From positions 22,501 through 47,274 of the forward strand of contig NW_022204834.1 in the NCBI RefSeq assembly GCF_008831285.2: a stretch of 24,774 nt of DNA, given 5' to 3'. Source of the stretch: Nymphaea colorata. Its lineage: Eukaryota; Streptophyta; Magnoliopsida; Nymphaeales; Nymphaeaceae. Below are positions 1 through 10,750 of the stretch, one piece after another (positions within the stretch are counted from its first letter, which is position 1; the number at the start of each line of letters is the position of its first letter). Both the position numbers and the translations under genes were made by a program. Under the pieces are notes generated by a model, which was not told the DNA's origin, ran no database searches, and worked only from the letters and a program-made list of their open reading frames with translations.

Positions 1-1171
1 AGTAACGATTTAAATGATTGAAATCACCAATTCATATGGACACAAATCTGATGTATAGATTAGTTTGATGCTTGTAGTTAGTCCAATAAGTAGAACTTTT
101 TGTTTATTGAATTAAGTAAAAGGGGTCAAACAAAAGCATAGATCCCACTTGTATCCATATGAACTTGTGATTTCAATCATTTAAATCGTTCATTACACAT
201 GTAATAACAAGTGAAACACATTAGATTAAATATAGGGGAGCAAATTAACGACTTGAATCTTATTCATTCTCATACAAACTTGTGATTTCGATCAACTAAA
301 TCATTCAAAATGGATGTACTAACAAGTTAAAAACATTCAATTAAATATGTGTGATCAAATGAATCGCTTAAATCCCACTCGTGTTTATACGAACAACTGA
401 TTTCAATCGCTTATATCGCGTACTATAAATGTAACGACAAGTTGAATTACTAGGGATGAAACTAAGCATAGATTCCATTTTTATAACTGGTGATTTAAAT
501 CGTTCTTTATAGAAGTAATAAACAGTGAAACACATTAGGTTAACTATAAGGGATCAATTGAATGACTTGAATCACAAACTAATGCGTGAATGTGCTTAAA
601 GATGCATGTTGAATGATTTAGTGGAATGAAATTACAGGCTTGTATGAACATAAATGACATTTAAGTTATTTACTTGCTGTATTTCAGTTAATATAACGTG
701 TTTCGCTTGTTATTACATCTATAACGAATGATTTCAATGGTTCAAACTAAAAGTTTGTACGAAAAAATGAGATTCACGTCATTCGTTTGATCGCTTATCA
801 TTAGCCTAATGCGTTTCACTTGTTATTACATGTACAATGATTGATTTTGTTGATTGAAATCACAAGTTCAAATGGATGCAAGTGGGATCTACGCATTAGT
901 TTGATCTCTTGTAGTCAATCCAATGAGTTGAACTTGTAGTTACATCAATAGTAAGGATCTAATGAATTGAAATCACAAGTTTGTATCAATACGAGTGGGA
1001 TTTAAGCGATTCATCTGAGCACGCATATTTCATTGAATGTGATTAACATGTTGCTACATCCACGTTGAAAGATTTAGTGGATTTAAATCACAAGTTTGCA
1101 TGAAAATGAACAAAATTCAAGTGGTTCATTTGCTCTTTTATAGTTAATCTAATGTGTTTCACTTGTTATTA
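1..1171 (+). repeat. Satellite unit 1, reference copy (left block)
   Basis: This nearly complete unit lacks about eight bases at its left edge. It holds the tail of R6 (1 to about 104), then F1-F4, then R1-R5. Subunit cores lie near 163 (F1), 278 (F2), 393 (F3), 485 (F4), 625 (R1), 736 (R2), 852 (R3), 964 (R4) and 1080 (R5), with the next R6 core at 1195. Core-to-core spacing is 113-115 bp within each orientation, except F3 to F4 (about 93 bp). Across the two turns it is about 147 bp (R6 to F1) and 140 bp (F4 to R1). These sum to about 1,180 bp. Confidence 0.93.
105..575 (+). repeat. F1-F4 subunits of the reference unit
   Basis: Four diverged copies of the 114-bp subunit lie head to tail with cores acttgtgatttcaatc (F1), acttgtgatttcgatc (F2), acaactgatttcaatc (F3) and aactggtgatttaaatc (F4). 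F1 and F4 are type A: the core is followed by a taataacaagtgaaacacat-like box, with one or two changes in F4. F2 is type B, with a ctaaatcattcaa segment followed by ggatgta. F3 is type C, with a tactataaatgtaacgacaa segment. F3 is about 20 bp shorter than the others in this copy. The order A-B-C-A mirrors R6-R5-R4-R3 in the opposite half of the unit. Confidence 0.85.
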
Positions 1172-1284
1172 CATGTATAAGTAACGATTTAAATGATTGA
1201 AATCACCAATTCATATGGACACAAATCTGATGTATAGATTAGTTTGATGCTTGTAGTTAGTCCAATAAGTAGAACTTTTTGTTT
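576..1284 (-). repeat. R1-R6 subunits (first complete set)
   Basis: Six 114-bp subunits lie in the opposite orientation to F1-F4, running across the unit boundary to the turn before the next F1. Cores are gaatgaaattacaggctt (R1), a diverged R2 core near 736-758, gattgaaatcacaagtt (R3), gaattgaaatcacaagttt (R4), gatttaaatcacaagttt (R5) and gattgaaatcaccaatt (R6). Read on the minus strand, the types are A (R6), B (R5), C (R4), A (R3), A-like (R2) and B-like (R1). R2 carries its own small hairpin (6-bp stem caaact/agtttg around a 3-base loop) in place of the usual core. Confidence 0.85.
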
Positions 1285-2903
1285 ATTGAATTAAGTAAAA
1301 GGGGTCAAACAAAAGCATAGATCCCACTTGTATCCATATGAACTTGTGATTTCAATCATTTAAATCGTTCATTACACATGTAATAACAAGTGAAACACAT
1401 TAGATTAAATATAGGGGAGCAAATTAACGACTTGAATCTTATTCATTCTCATACAAACTTGTGATTTCGATCAACTAAATCATTCAAAATGGATGTACTA
1501 ACAAGTTAAAAACATTCAATTAAATATGTGTGATCAAATGAATCGCTTAAATCCCACTCGTGTTTATACGAACAACTGATTTCAATCGCTTATATCGCGT
1601 ACTATAAATGTAACGACAAGTTGAATTACTAGGGATGAAACTAATGCATAGATTCCATTTTTAACTGTATGAACTGGTGATTTAAATCGTTCTTTATAGA
1701 AGTAATAAACAGTGAAACACATTAGGTTAACTATAAGGGATCAATTGAATGACTTGAATCACAAACTAATGTGAATGTGCTTAATGATGCATTTGAATGA
1801 TTTAGTGGAAAAATTACAGTTGTATGAACATAAATGAATTTAAGTTATTTTTTTATTTATTAATTGTTTTTGTTTTATAATTATTTATGTTGTATTATCA
1901 ATAATAGATTTTTGTTTATTGATTAAGTAAAAGGTCAAAAAAGCATAGATCACTTGTATATGAACTTGTGATTCAATATTTAAATGTCATTACACATGTA
2001 ATAACAAGTGAAACATTAGATTAAATATAGGAGCAAATTAACGACTTGAATCTTATCATTCTCATACAAACTTGTGATTTCGATCAACTAAATCATTCAA
2101 AATGGATGTACTAACAAGTTAAAAACATTCAATTAATATGTATCAAATGAATCGCTTAAATCCACTCGTGTTATACAACAACTGATTTCAATCGCTTATA
2201 TCGCGTACTATAAATGTAACAAGTTGAATTACTAGGATGAAATAAGCATAATCATTTTAACTGTGATTTAACTATAAAAAAAAGGAACATTAGAATGACT
2301 TGAATCACAAACTAATGGTGAATGTGCTTAAAGATGCATGTTGAATGATTTAGTGGAATGAAATTACAGGCTTGTATGAACATAAATGACATTTAAGTTA
2401 TTTACTTGCTGTATTTCAGTTAATATAACGTGTTTCGCTTGTTATTACATCTATAACGAATGATTTCAATGGTTCAAACTAAAAGTTTGTACGAAAAAAT
2501 GAGATTCACGTCATTCGTTTGATCGCTTATCATTAGCCTAATGCGTTTCACTTGTTATTACATGTACAATGATTGATTTTGTTGATTGAAATCACAAGTT
2601 CAAATGGATGCAAGTGGGATCTACGCATTAGTTTGATCTCTTGTAGTCAATCCAATGAGTTGAACTTGTAGTTACATCAATAGTAAGGATCTAATGAATT
2701 GAAATCACAAGTTTGTATCAATACGAGTGGGATTTAAGCGATTCATCTGAGCACGCATATTTCATTGAATGTGATTAACATGTTGCTACATCCACGTTGA
2801 AAGATTTAGTGGATTTAAATCACAAGTTTGCATGAAAATGAACAAAATTCAAGTGGTTCATTTGCTCTTTTATAGTTAATCTAATGTGTTTCACTTGTTA
2901 TTA
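1172..2903 (+). repeat. 1.5-unit variant, left block, with a degraded patch
   Basis: The interval is 1,732 bp instead of about 1,180. It reads R6-F1-F2-F3-F4-R1, then a distorted stretch (about 1845-1920), then F1-F2-F3-F4-R1 and onward through R5. The distorted stretch aligns, with many missing bases, to the R2/R6 junction seen clearly in the other 1.5-units near 8850, 15270 and 19400. This is therefore the same variant, read poorly. The second F-half (about 1920-2300) has lost many single bases, notably around F3/F4 at 2230-2290. Its position mirrors the 1.5-unit at 7781-9576 around the array turn. Confidence 0.8.
1841..1920. other. Very AT-rich, base-depleted patch
   Basis: For about 60 bases from 1841 the sequence is almost only A and T with a few G and nearly no C. 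It can still be followed against the normal R1-R2-R6 path (tttaagttattt at its start, gtttattg near its end), with G and C bases preferentially missing. A weak consensus over a repeat junction explains this better than inserted foreign DNA. Confidence 0.6.
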
Positions 2904-4082
2904 CATGTATAAGTAACGATTTAAATGATTGAAATCACCAATTCATATGGACACAAATCTGATGTATAGATTAGTTTGATGCTTGTAGTTAGTCCAATAA
3001 GTAGAACTTTTTGTTTATTGAATTAAGTAAAAGGGGTCAAACAAAAGCATAGATCCCACTTGTATCCATATGAACTTGTGATTTCAATCATTTAAATCGT
3101 TCATTACACATGTAATAACAAGTGAAACACATTAGATTAAATATAGGGGAGCAAATTAACGACTTGAATCTTATTCATTCTCATACAAACTTGTGATTTC
3201 GATCAACTAAATCATTCAAAATGGATGTACTAACAAGTTAAAAACATTCAATTAAATATGTGTGATCAAATGAATCGCTTAAATCCCACTCGTGTTTATA
3301 CGAACAACTGATTTCAATCGCTTATATCGCGTACTATAAATGTAACGACAAGTTGAATTACTAGGGATGAAACTAATGCATAGATTCCATTTTTATAACT
3401 GGTGATTTAAATCGTTCTTTATAGAAGTAATAAACAGTGAAACACATTAGGTTAACTATAAGGGATCAATTGAATGACTTGAATCACAAACTAATGGTGA
3501 ATGTGCTTAAAGATGCATGTTGAATGATTTAGTGGAATGAAATTACAGGCTTGTATGAACATAAATGACATTTAAGTTATTTACTTGCTGTATTTCAGTT
3601 AATATAACGTGTTTCGCTTGTTATTACATCTATAACGAATGATTTCAATGGTTCAAACTAAAAGTTTGTACGAAAAAATGAGATTCACGTCATTCGTTTG
3701 ATCGCTTATCATTAGCCTAATGCGTTTCACTTGTTATTACATGTACAATGATTGATTTTGTTGATTGAAATCACAAGTTCAAATGGATGCAAGTGGGATC
3801 TACGCATTAGTTTGATCTCTTGTAGTCAATCCAATGAGTTGAACTTGTAGTTACATCAATAGTAAGGATCTAATGAATTGAAATCACAAGTTTGTATCAA
3901 TACGAGTGGGATTTAAGCGATTCATCTGAGCACGCATATTTCATTGAATGTGATTAACATGTTGCTACATCCACGTTGAAAGATTTAGTGGATTTAAATC
4001 ACAAGTTTGCATGAAAATGAACAAAATTCAAGTGGTTCATTTGCTCTTTTATAGTTAATCTAATGTGTTTCACTTGTTATTA
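2904..4082 (+). repeat. Satellite unit, left block, intact
   Basis: This full unit of 1,179 bp has all ten subunits in the standard order and few differences from the 1-1171 copy. The F3/F4 boundary reads ccatttttataactgg, and the F4/R1 turn reads aatggtgaatg, where other copies have aatgcgtgaatg. Confidence 0.92.
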
Positions 4083-5258
4083 CATGTATAAGTAACGATT
4101 TAAATGATTGAAATCACCAATTCATATGGACACAAATCTGATGTATAGATTAGTTTGATGCTTGTAGTTAGTCCAATAAGTAGAACTTTTTGTTTCATTG
4201 AATTAAGTAAAAGGGGTCAAACAAAAGCATAGATCCCACTTGTATCCATATGAACTTGTGATTTCAATCATTTAAATCGTTCATTACACATGTAATAACA
4301 AGTGAAACACATTAGATTAAATATAGGGGAGCAAATTAACGACTTGAATCTTATTCATTCTCATACAAACTTGTGATTTCGATCAACTAAATCATTCAAA
4401 ATGGATGTACTAACAAGTTAAAAACATTCAATTAAATATGTGTGATCAAATGAATCGCTTAAATCCCACTCGTGTTTATACGAACAACTGATTTCAATCG
4501 CTTATATCGCGTACTATAAATGTAACGACAAGTTGAATTACTAGGGATGAAACTAATGCATAGATTCCATTTTTATGAACTGGTGATTTAAATCGTTCTT
4601 TATAGAAGTAATAAACAGTGAAACACATTAGGTTAACTATAAGGGATCAATTGAATGACTTGAATCACAAACTAATGCGTGAATGTGCTTAAAGATGCAT
4701 GTTGAATGATTTAGTGGAATGAAATTACAGGCTTGTATGAACATAAATGACATTTAAGTTATTTACTTGCTGTATTTCAGTTAATATAACGTGTTTCGCT
4801 TGTTATTACATCTATAACGAATGATTTCAATGGTTCAAACTAAAAGTTTGTACGAAAAAATGAGATTCACGTCATTCGTTTGATCGCTTATCATTAGCCT
4901 AATGCGTTTCACTTGTTATTACATGTACAATGATTGATTTTGTTGATTGAAATCACAAGTTCAAATGGATGCAAGTGGATCTACGCATTAGTTGATCTCT
5001 TGTAGTCAATCCAATGAGTTGAACTTGTAGTTACATCAATAGTAAGGATCTAATGAATTGAAATCACAAGTTTGTATCAATACGAGTGGGATTTAAGCGA
5101 TTCATCTGAGCACGCATATTTCATTGAATGTGATTAACATGTTGCTACATCCACGTTGAAAGATTTAGTGGATTTAAATCACAAGTTTGCATGAAATGAA
5201 CAAATTCAAGTGGTTCATTTGCTCTTTATGTTAATCTAATGTGTTTCACTTGTTATTA
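4083..5258 (+). repeat. Satellite unit, left block, last before the turn
   Basis: This full unit of 1,176 bp has all ten subunits. Single-base losses begin to accumulate after about 4975 (a G lost from a GGG run, a T lost from tagtttgat) and increase toward the array turn at 5345. The F4/R1 turn has the gcg form, as in the mirrored unit on the other side. Confidence 0.9.
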
Positions 5259-5470
5259 CATGTATAATAACGATTTAAATGATTGAAATCACAATTCATA
5301 TGGACACAATCTGATTATGATTGTTTGACTTTATTATCAATAAAGAATTTTTTATTGATAATAAAGTCAAACAAAACATAGATTTGTTCCATATGAATTG
5401 TGATTTCAATCATTTAAATCGTTCATTACATGTAATAACAAGTGAAACACATTAGATTAACTATAAGAGC
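5259..5470. other. Array inversion (turn) region
   Basis: The array changes direction here. From 5259 the sequence is R6. It then crosses the R6/F1 boundary and follows F1 (caatcatttaaatcgttcat, an F1-specific reading) up to the box acatgtaataacaag. After acacattagatta it continues with ctataagagc and then cacttgaatttgttcatttt, which is inverted R6 and R5, not F1-F2. The switch therefore lies within about 30 bp that F1 and inverted R6 share (about 5428-5460). From here to the end of the window every unit is inverted relative to 1-5258. Confidence 0.85.
5321..5374. repeat. Perfect 24-bp inverted repeat at the array turn
   Basis: The arms are 5321-5344 and 5351-5374, exact reverse complements, separated by the six bases gaattt. 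The stem contains gactttattatcaataaa. The ordinary R6/F1 boundary in other copies is only loosely palindromic here, so this perfection is specific to the turn. It could be a real hairpin centre or a consensus artefact of fold-back reads. Confidence 0.9.
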
Positions 5471-6596
5471 AAATAACCACTTGAATTTGTTCATTTTCAT
5501 GCAAACTTGTGATTTAATCCACTAAATCTTCAACTGGATGTACAACATGTTAATCACATTCAATGAAATATGGTGCTCAGATGAATCGCTTAAATCCCAC
5601 TCGTATTGATACAAACTTGTGATTTCAATTCATTAGATCCTTACTATTGATGTAACTACAAGTTCAACTCATTGGATTGACTACAAGAGATCAAACTAAT
5701 GCGTAGATCCCACTTGCATCCATTTGAACTTGTGATTTCAATCAACAAAATCAATCATTGTACATGTAATAACAAGTGAAACGCATTAGGCTAATGATAA
5801 GCGATCAAACGAATGACGTGAATCTCATTTTTTCGTACAAACTTTTAGTTTGAACCATTGAAATCATTCGTTATAGATGTAATAACAAGCGAAACACGTT
5901 ATATTAACTGAAATACAGCAAGTAAATAACTTAAATGTCATTTATGTTCATACAAGCCTGTAATTTCATTCCACTAAATCATTCAACATGCATCTTTAAG
6001 CACATTCACGCATTAGTTTGTGATTCAAGTCATTCAATTGATCCCTTATAGTTAACCTAATGTGTTTCACTGTTTATTACTTCTATAAAGAACGATTTAA
6101 ATCACCAGTTATAGTTAAAATGGAATCTATGCTTAGTTTCATCCCTAGTAATTCAACTTGTCGTTACATTTATAGTACGCGATATAAGCGATTGAAATCA
6201 GTTGTTCGTATAAACACGAGTGGGATTTAAGCGATTCATTTGATCACACATATTTAATTGAATGTTTTTAACTTGTTAGTACATCCATTTTGAATGATTT
6301 AGTTGATCGAAATCACAAGTTTGTATGAGAATGAATAAGATTCAAGTCGTTAATTTGCTCCCTATATTTAATCTAATGTGTTTCACTTGTTATTACATGT
6401 GTAATGAACGATTTAAATATTGAAATCACAAGTTCATATGGATACAAGTGGGATCTATGCTTTTGTTTGACCCTTTTACTTAATTCAATAAACAAAAAGT
6501 TCTACTTATTGGACTAACTACAAGCATCAAACTAATCTATACATCAGATTTGTGTCCATATGAATTGGTGATTTCAATCATTTAAATCGTTACTTA
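5428..6596 (-). repeat. First inverted unit after the turn
   Basis: This unit runs from inverted R6 tail and R5 through R1, then inverted F4-F1, to the next R6 landmark. Its first 150 bases have several missing bases; the rest is clean. Inverted F1 near 6408 reads aaatattgaaatc, one base short of the usual aaatgattgaaatc. The next unit has the same loss at about 7594. Confidence 0.88.
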
Positions 6597-7780
6597 TACA
6601 TGTAATAACAAGTGAAACACATTAGATTAACTATAAAAGAGCAAATGAACCACTTGAATTTTGTTCATTTTCATGCAAACTTGTGATTTAAATCCACTAA
6701 ATCTTTCAACGTGGATGTAGCAACATGTTAATCACATTCAATGAAATATGCGTGCTCAGATGAATCGCTTAAATCCCACTCGTATTGATACAAACTTGTG
6801 ATTTCAATTCATTAGATCCTTACTATTGATGTAACTACAAGTTCAACTCATTGGATTGACTACAAGAGATCAAACTAATGCGTAGATCCCACTTGCATCC
6901 ATTTGAACTTGTGATTTCAATCAACAAAATCAATCATTGTACATGTAATAACAAGTGAAACGCATTAGGCTAATGATAAGCGATCAAACGAATGACGTGA
7001 ATCTCATTTTTTCGTACAAACTTTTAGTTTGAACCATTGAAATCATTCGTTATAGATGTAATAACAAGCGAAACACGTTATATTAACTGAAATACAGCAA
7101 GTAAATAACTTAAATGTCATTTATGTTCATACAAGCCTGTAATTTCATTCCACTAAATCATTCAACATGCATCTTTAAGCACATTCACGCATTAGTTTGT
7201 GATTCAAGTCATTCAATTGATCCCTTATAGTTAACCTAATGTGTTTCACTGTTTATTACTTCTATAAAGAACGATTTAAATCACCAGTTCATACAGTTAA
7301 AATGGAATCTATGCATTAGTTTCATCCCTAGTAATTCAACTTGTCGTTACATTTATAGTACGCGATATAAGCGATTGAAATCAGTTGTTCGTATAAACAC
7401 GAGTGGGATTTAAGCGATTCATTTGATCACACATATTTAATTGAATGTTTTTAACTTGTTAGTACATCCATTTTGAATGATTTAGTTGATCGAAATCACA
7501 AGTTTGTATGAGAATGAATAAGATTCAAGTCGTTAATTTGCTCCCCTATATTTAATCTAATGTGTTTCACTTGTTATTACATGTGTAATGAACGATTTAA
7601 ATATTGAAATCACAAGTTCATATGGATACAAGTGGGATCTATGCTTTTGTTTGACCCTTTTACTTAATTCAATAAACAAAAAGTTCTACTTATTGGACTA
7701 ACTACAAGCATCAAACTAATCTATACATCAGATTTGTGTCCATATGAATTGGTGATTTCAATCATTTAAATCGTTACTTA
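6597..7780 (-). repeat. Satellite unit, inverted, intact
   Basis: At 1,184 bp this is the longest and cleanest unit of the right block and a good reference for that orientation. It carries the long form of the F3/F4 spacer (cagttcatacagtt near 7284) and the gcg form at the F4/R1 turn. Confidence 0.93.
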
Positions 7781-9576
7781 TACATGTAATAACAAGTGAA
7801 ACACATTAGATTAACTATAAAAGAGCAAATGAACCACTTGAATTTTGTTCATTTTCATGCAAACTTGTGATTTAAATCCACTAAATCTTTCAACGTGGAT
7901 GTAGCAACATGTTAATCACATTCAATGAAATATGCGTGCTCAGATGAATCGCTTAAATCCCACTCGTATTGATACAAACTTGTGATTTCAATTCATTAGA
8001 TCCTTACTATTGATGTAACTACAAGTTCAACTCATTGGATTGACTACAAGAGATCAAACTAATGCGTAGATCCCACTTGCATCCATTTGAACTTGTGATT
8101 TCAATCAACAAAATCAATCATTGTACATGTAATAACAAGTGAAACGCATTAGGCTAATGATAAGCGATCAAACGAATGACGTGAATCTCATTTTTTCGTA
8201 CAAACTTTTAGTTTGAACCATTGAAATCATTCGTTATAGATGTAATAACAAGCGAAACACGTTATATTAACTGAAATACAGCAAGTAAATAACTTAAATG
8301 TCATTTATGTTCATACAAGCCTGTAATTTCATTCACTAAATCATTCACATGCATCTTTAAGCACATTCACCATTAGTTTGTGATTCAAGTCATTCAATTG
8401 ATCCTTATAGTTAATTTTATTTTTTAAGATTAAATCACCAGTTAAAAATGAATCTATGCATTATTTCATCCTAGTAATTCAACTTGTCGTTACATTTATA
8501 GTACGCGATATAAGCGATTGAAATCAGTTGTTGTATAACACGAGTGGGATTTAAGCGATTCATTTGATACATATTAATTGAATGTTTTAACTTGTTAGTA
8601 CATCCATTTGAATGATTTAGTTGATCGAAATCACAAGTTTGTATGAGAATGAATAAGATTCAAGTCGTTAATTTGCTCCTATATTTAATCTAATGTGTTT
8701 CACTTGTTATTACATGTGTAATGAACATTTAAATGATTGAAATCACAAGTTCATATGGATACAAGTGGATCTATGCTTTTGTTTGACCCCTTTTACTTAT
8801 TCAATAAAACAAAAGTCTACTTATTGGACTAACTACAAGCATCAATACTAATTGATGTAACAAAAGGAAACACGTTATATTAACTGAAATACACAAGTAA
8901 ATAACTTAAATTTCATTTATGTTCATACAAGCCTGTAATTTTTCCACTAAATCATTCAACATGCATCTTTAAGCACATTCACCATTAGTTTGTGATTCAA
9001 GTCATTCAATTGATCCCTTATAGTTAACCTAATGTGTTTCACTGTTTATTACTTCTATAAAGAACGATTTAAATCACCAGTTCATACAGTTAAAAATGGA
9101 ATCTATGCGTTAGTTTCATCCCTAGTAATTCAACTTGTCGTTACATTTATAGTACGCGATATAAGCGATTGAAATCAGTTGTTCGTATAAACACGAGTGG
9201 GATTTAAGCGATTCATTTGATCACACATATTTAATTGAATGTTTTTAACTTGTTAGTACATCCATTTTGAATGATTTAGTTGATCGAAATCACAAGTTTG
9301 TATGAGAATGAATAAGATTCAAGTCGTTAATTTGCTCCCCTATATTTAATCTAATGTGTTTCACTTGTTATTACATGTGTAATGAACGATTTAAATGATT
9401 GAAATCACAAGTTCATATGGATACAAGTGGGATCTATGCTTTTGTTTGACCCCTTTTACTTAATTCAATAAAACAAAAAGTTCTACTTATTGACTAACTA
9501 CAAGCATCAAACTAATCTATACATCAGATTTGTGTCCATATGAATTGGTGATTTCAATCATTTAAATCGTTACTTA
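7781..9576 (-). repeat. 1.5-unit variant, inverted
   Basis: This interval is 1,796 bp: one ordinary unit plus an extra half-unit of about 612 bp. After inverted F1 and part of R6 the sequence jumps at about 8846 to inverted R2, then repeats R1, F4, F3, F2 and F1 before a complete R6. About 570 bp (rest of R6, R5, R4, R3 and part of R2) is therefore missing from the extra copy. A base-depleted patch lies at 8400-8450 (F4). The position mirrors the variant at 1172-2903. Confidence 0.88.
8840..8857. repeat. Hairpin at the 1.5-unit junction, copy 1
   Basis: A perfect 7-bp stem (catcaat/attgatg) with loop acta sits exactly where R6 sequence jumps to R2 sequence. The stretch tactaattgatgtaac resembles R4 (tactattgatgtaac), so the junction looks like a three-part mosaic of R6, R4 and R2. 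Confidence 0.85.
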
Positions 9577-10750
9577 TACATGTAATAACAAGTGAAACAC
9601 ATTAGATTAACTATAAAGAGCAAATGAACCACTTGAATTTTGTTCATTTTCATGCAAACTTGTGATTTAAATCCACTAAATCTTTCAACGTGGATGTAGC
9701 AACATGTTAATCACATTCAATGAAATATGCGTGCTCAGATGAATCGCTTAAATCCACTCGTATTGATACAAACTTGTGATTTCAATTCATTAGATCCTTA
9801 CTATTGATGTAACTACAAGTTCAACTCATTGGATTGACTACAAGAGATCAAACTAATGCGTAGATCCACTTGCATCCATTTGAACTTGTGATTTCAATCA
9901 ACAAAATCAATCATTGTACATGTAATAACAAGTGAAACGCATTAGGCTAATGATAAGCGATCAAACGAATGACGTGAATCTCATTTTTTCGTACAAACTT
10001 TTAGTTTGAACCATTGAAATCATTCGTTATAGATGTAATAACAAGCGAAACACGTTATATTAACTGAAATACAGCAAGTAAATAACTTAAATGTCATTTA
10101 TGTTCATACAAGCCTGTAATTTCTTCCACTAAATCATTCAACATGCATCTTTAAGCACATTCACCATTAGTTTGTGATTCAAGTCATTCAATTGATCCTT
10201 ATAGTTAACCTAATGTGTTTCACTGTTTATTACTTCTATAAAGAACGATTTAAATCACCAGTTATACAGTTAAATGAATCTATGCATTAGTTTCATCCCT
10301 AGTAATTCAACTTGTCGTTACATTTATAGTACGCGATATAAGCGATTGAAATCAGTTGTTCGTATAAACACGAGTGGGATTTAAGCGATTCATTTGATCA
10401 CACATATTTAATTGAATGTTTTTAACTTGTTAGTACATCCATTTTGAATGATTTAGTTGATCGAAATCACAAGTTTGTATGAGAATGAATAAGATTCAAG
10501 TCGTTAATTTGCTCCCTATATTTAATCTAATGTGTTTCACTTGTTATTACATGTGTAATGAACGATTTAAATGATTGAAATCACAAGTTCATATGGATAC
10601 AAGTGGGATCTATGCTTTTGTTTGACCCCTTTTACTTAATTCAATGAAACAAAAAGTTCTACTTATTGACTAACTACAAGCATCAAACTAATCTATACAT
10701 CAGATTTGTGTCATATGAATGGTGATTTCAATCATTTAAATCGTTACTTA
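9577..10750 (-). repeat. Satellite unit, inverted
   Basis: This full unit of about 1,174 bp keeps the standard order. The F1/R6 boundary near 10642 has ttcaatgaaac instead of ttcaataaac, a variant also seen near 12969, 17063 and 24660. Confidence 0.9.

Noticed and set aside
40-80. Hammerhead ribozyme core suggested by ctgatgtatag and many gaaac motifs
   Set aside because: The required CTGANGA core with a paired GAAA and helix arms at suitable spacing cannot be assembled in any unit that I checked.
1841-1920. Possible insertion of foreign AT-rich DNA or a transposon footprint
   Set aside because: The patch aligns in order to the normal R1-R2-R6 path with missing bases. No terminal repeats or target-site duplication are visible.
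5321-5374. Rho-independent terminator or replication origin hairpin
   Set aside because: The stem is AT-rich, sits at the array turn inside eukaryotic-type satellite, and has no adjacent gene or iteron set. It is better explained as the centre of a fold-back.
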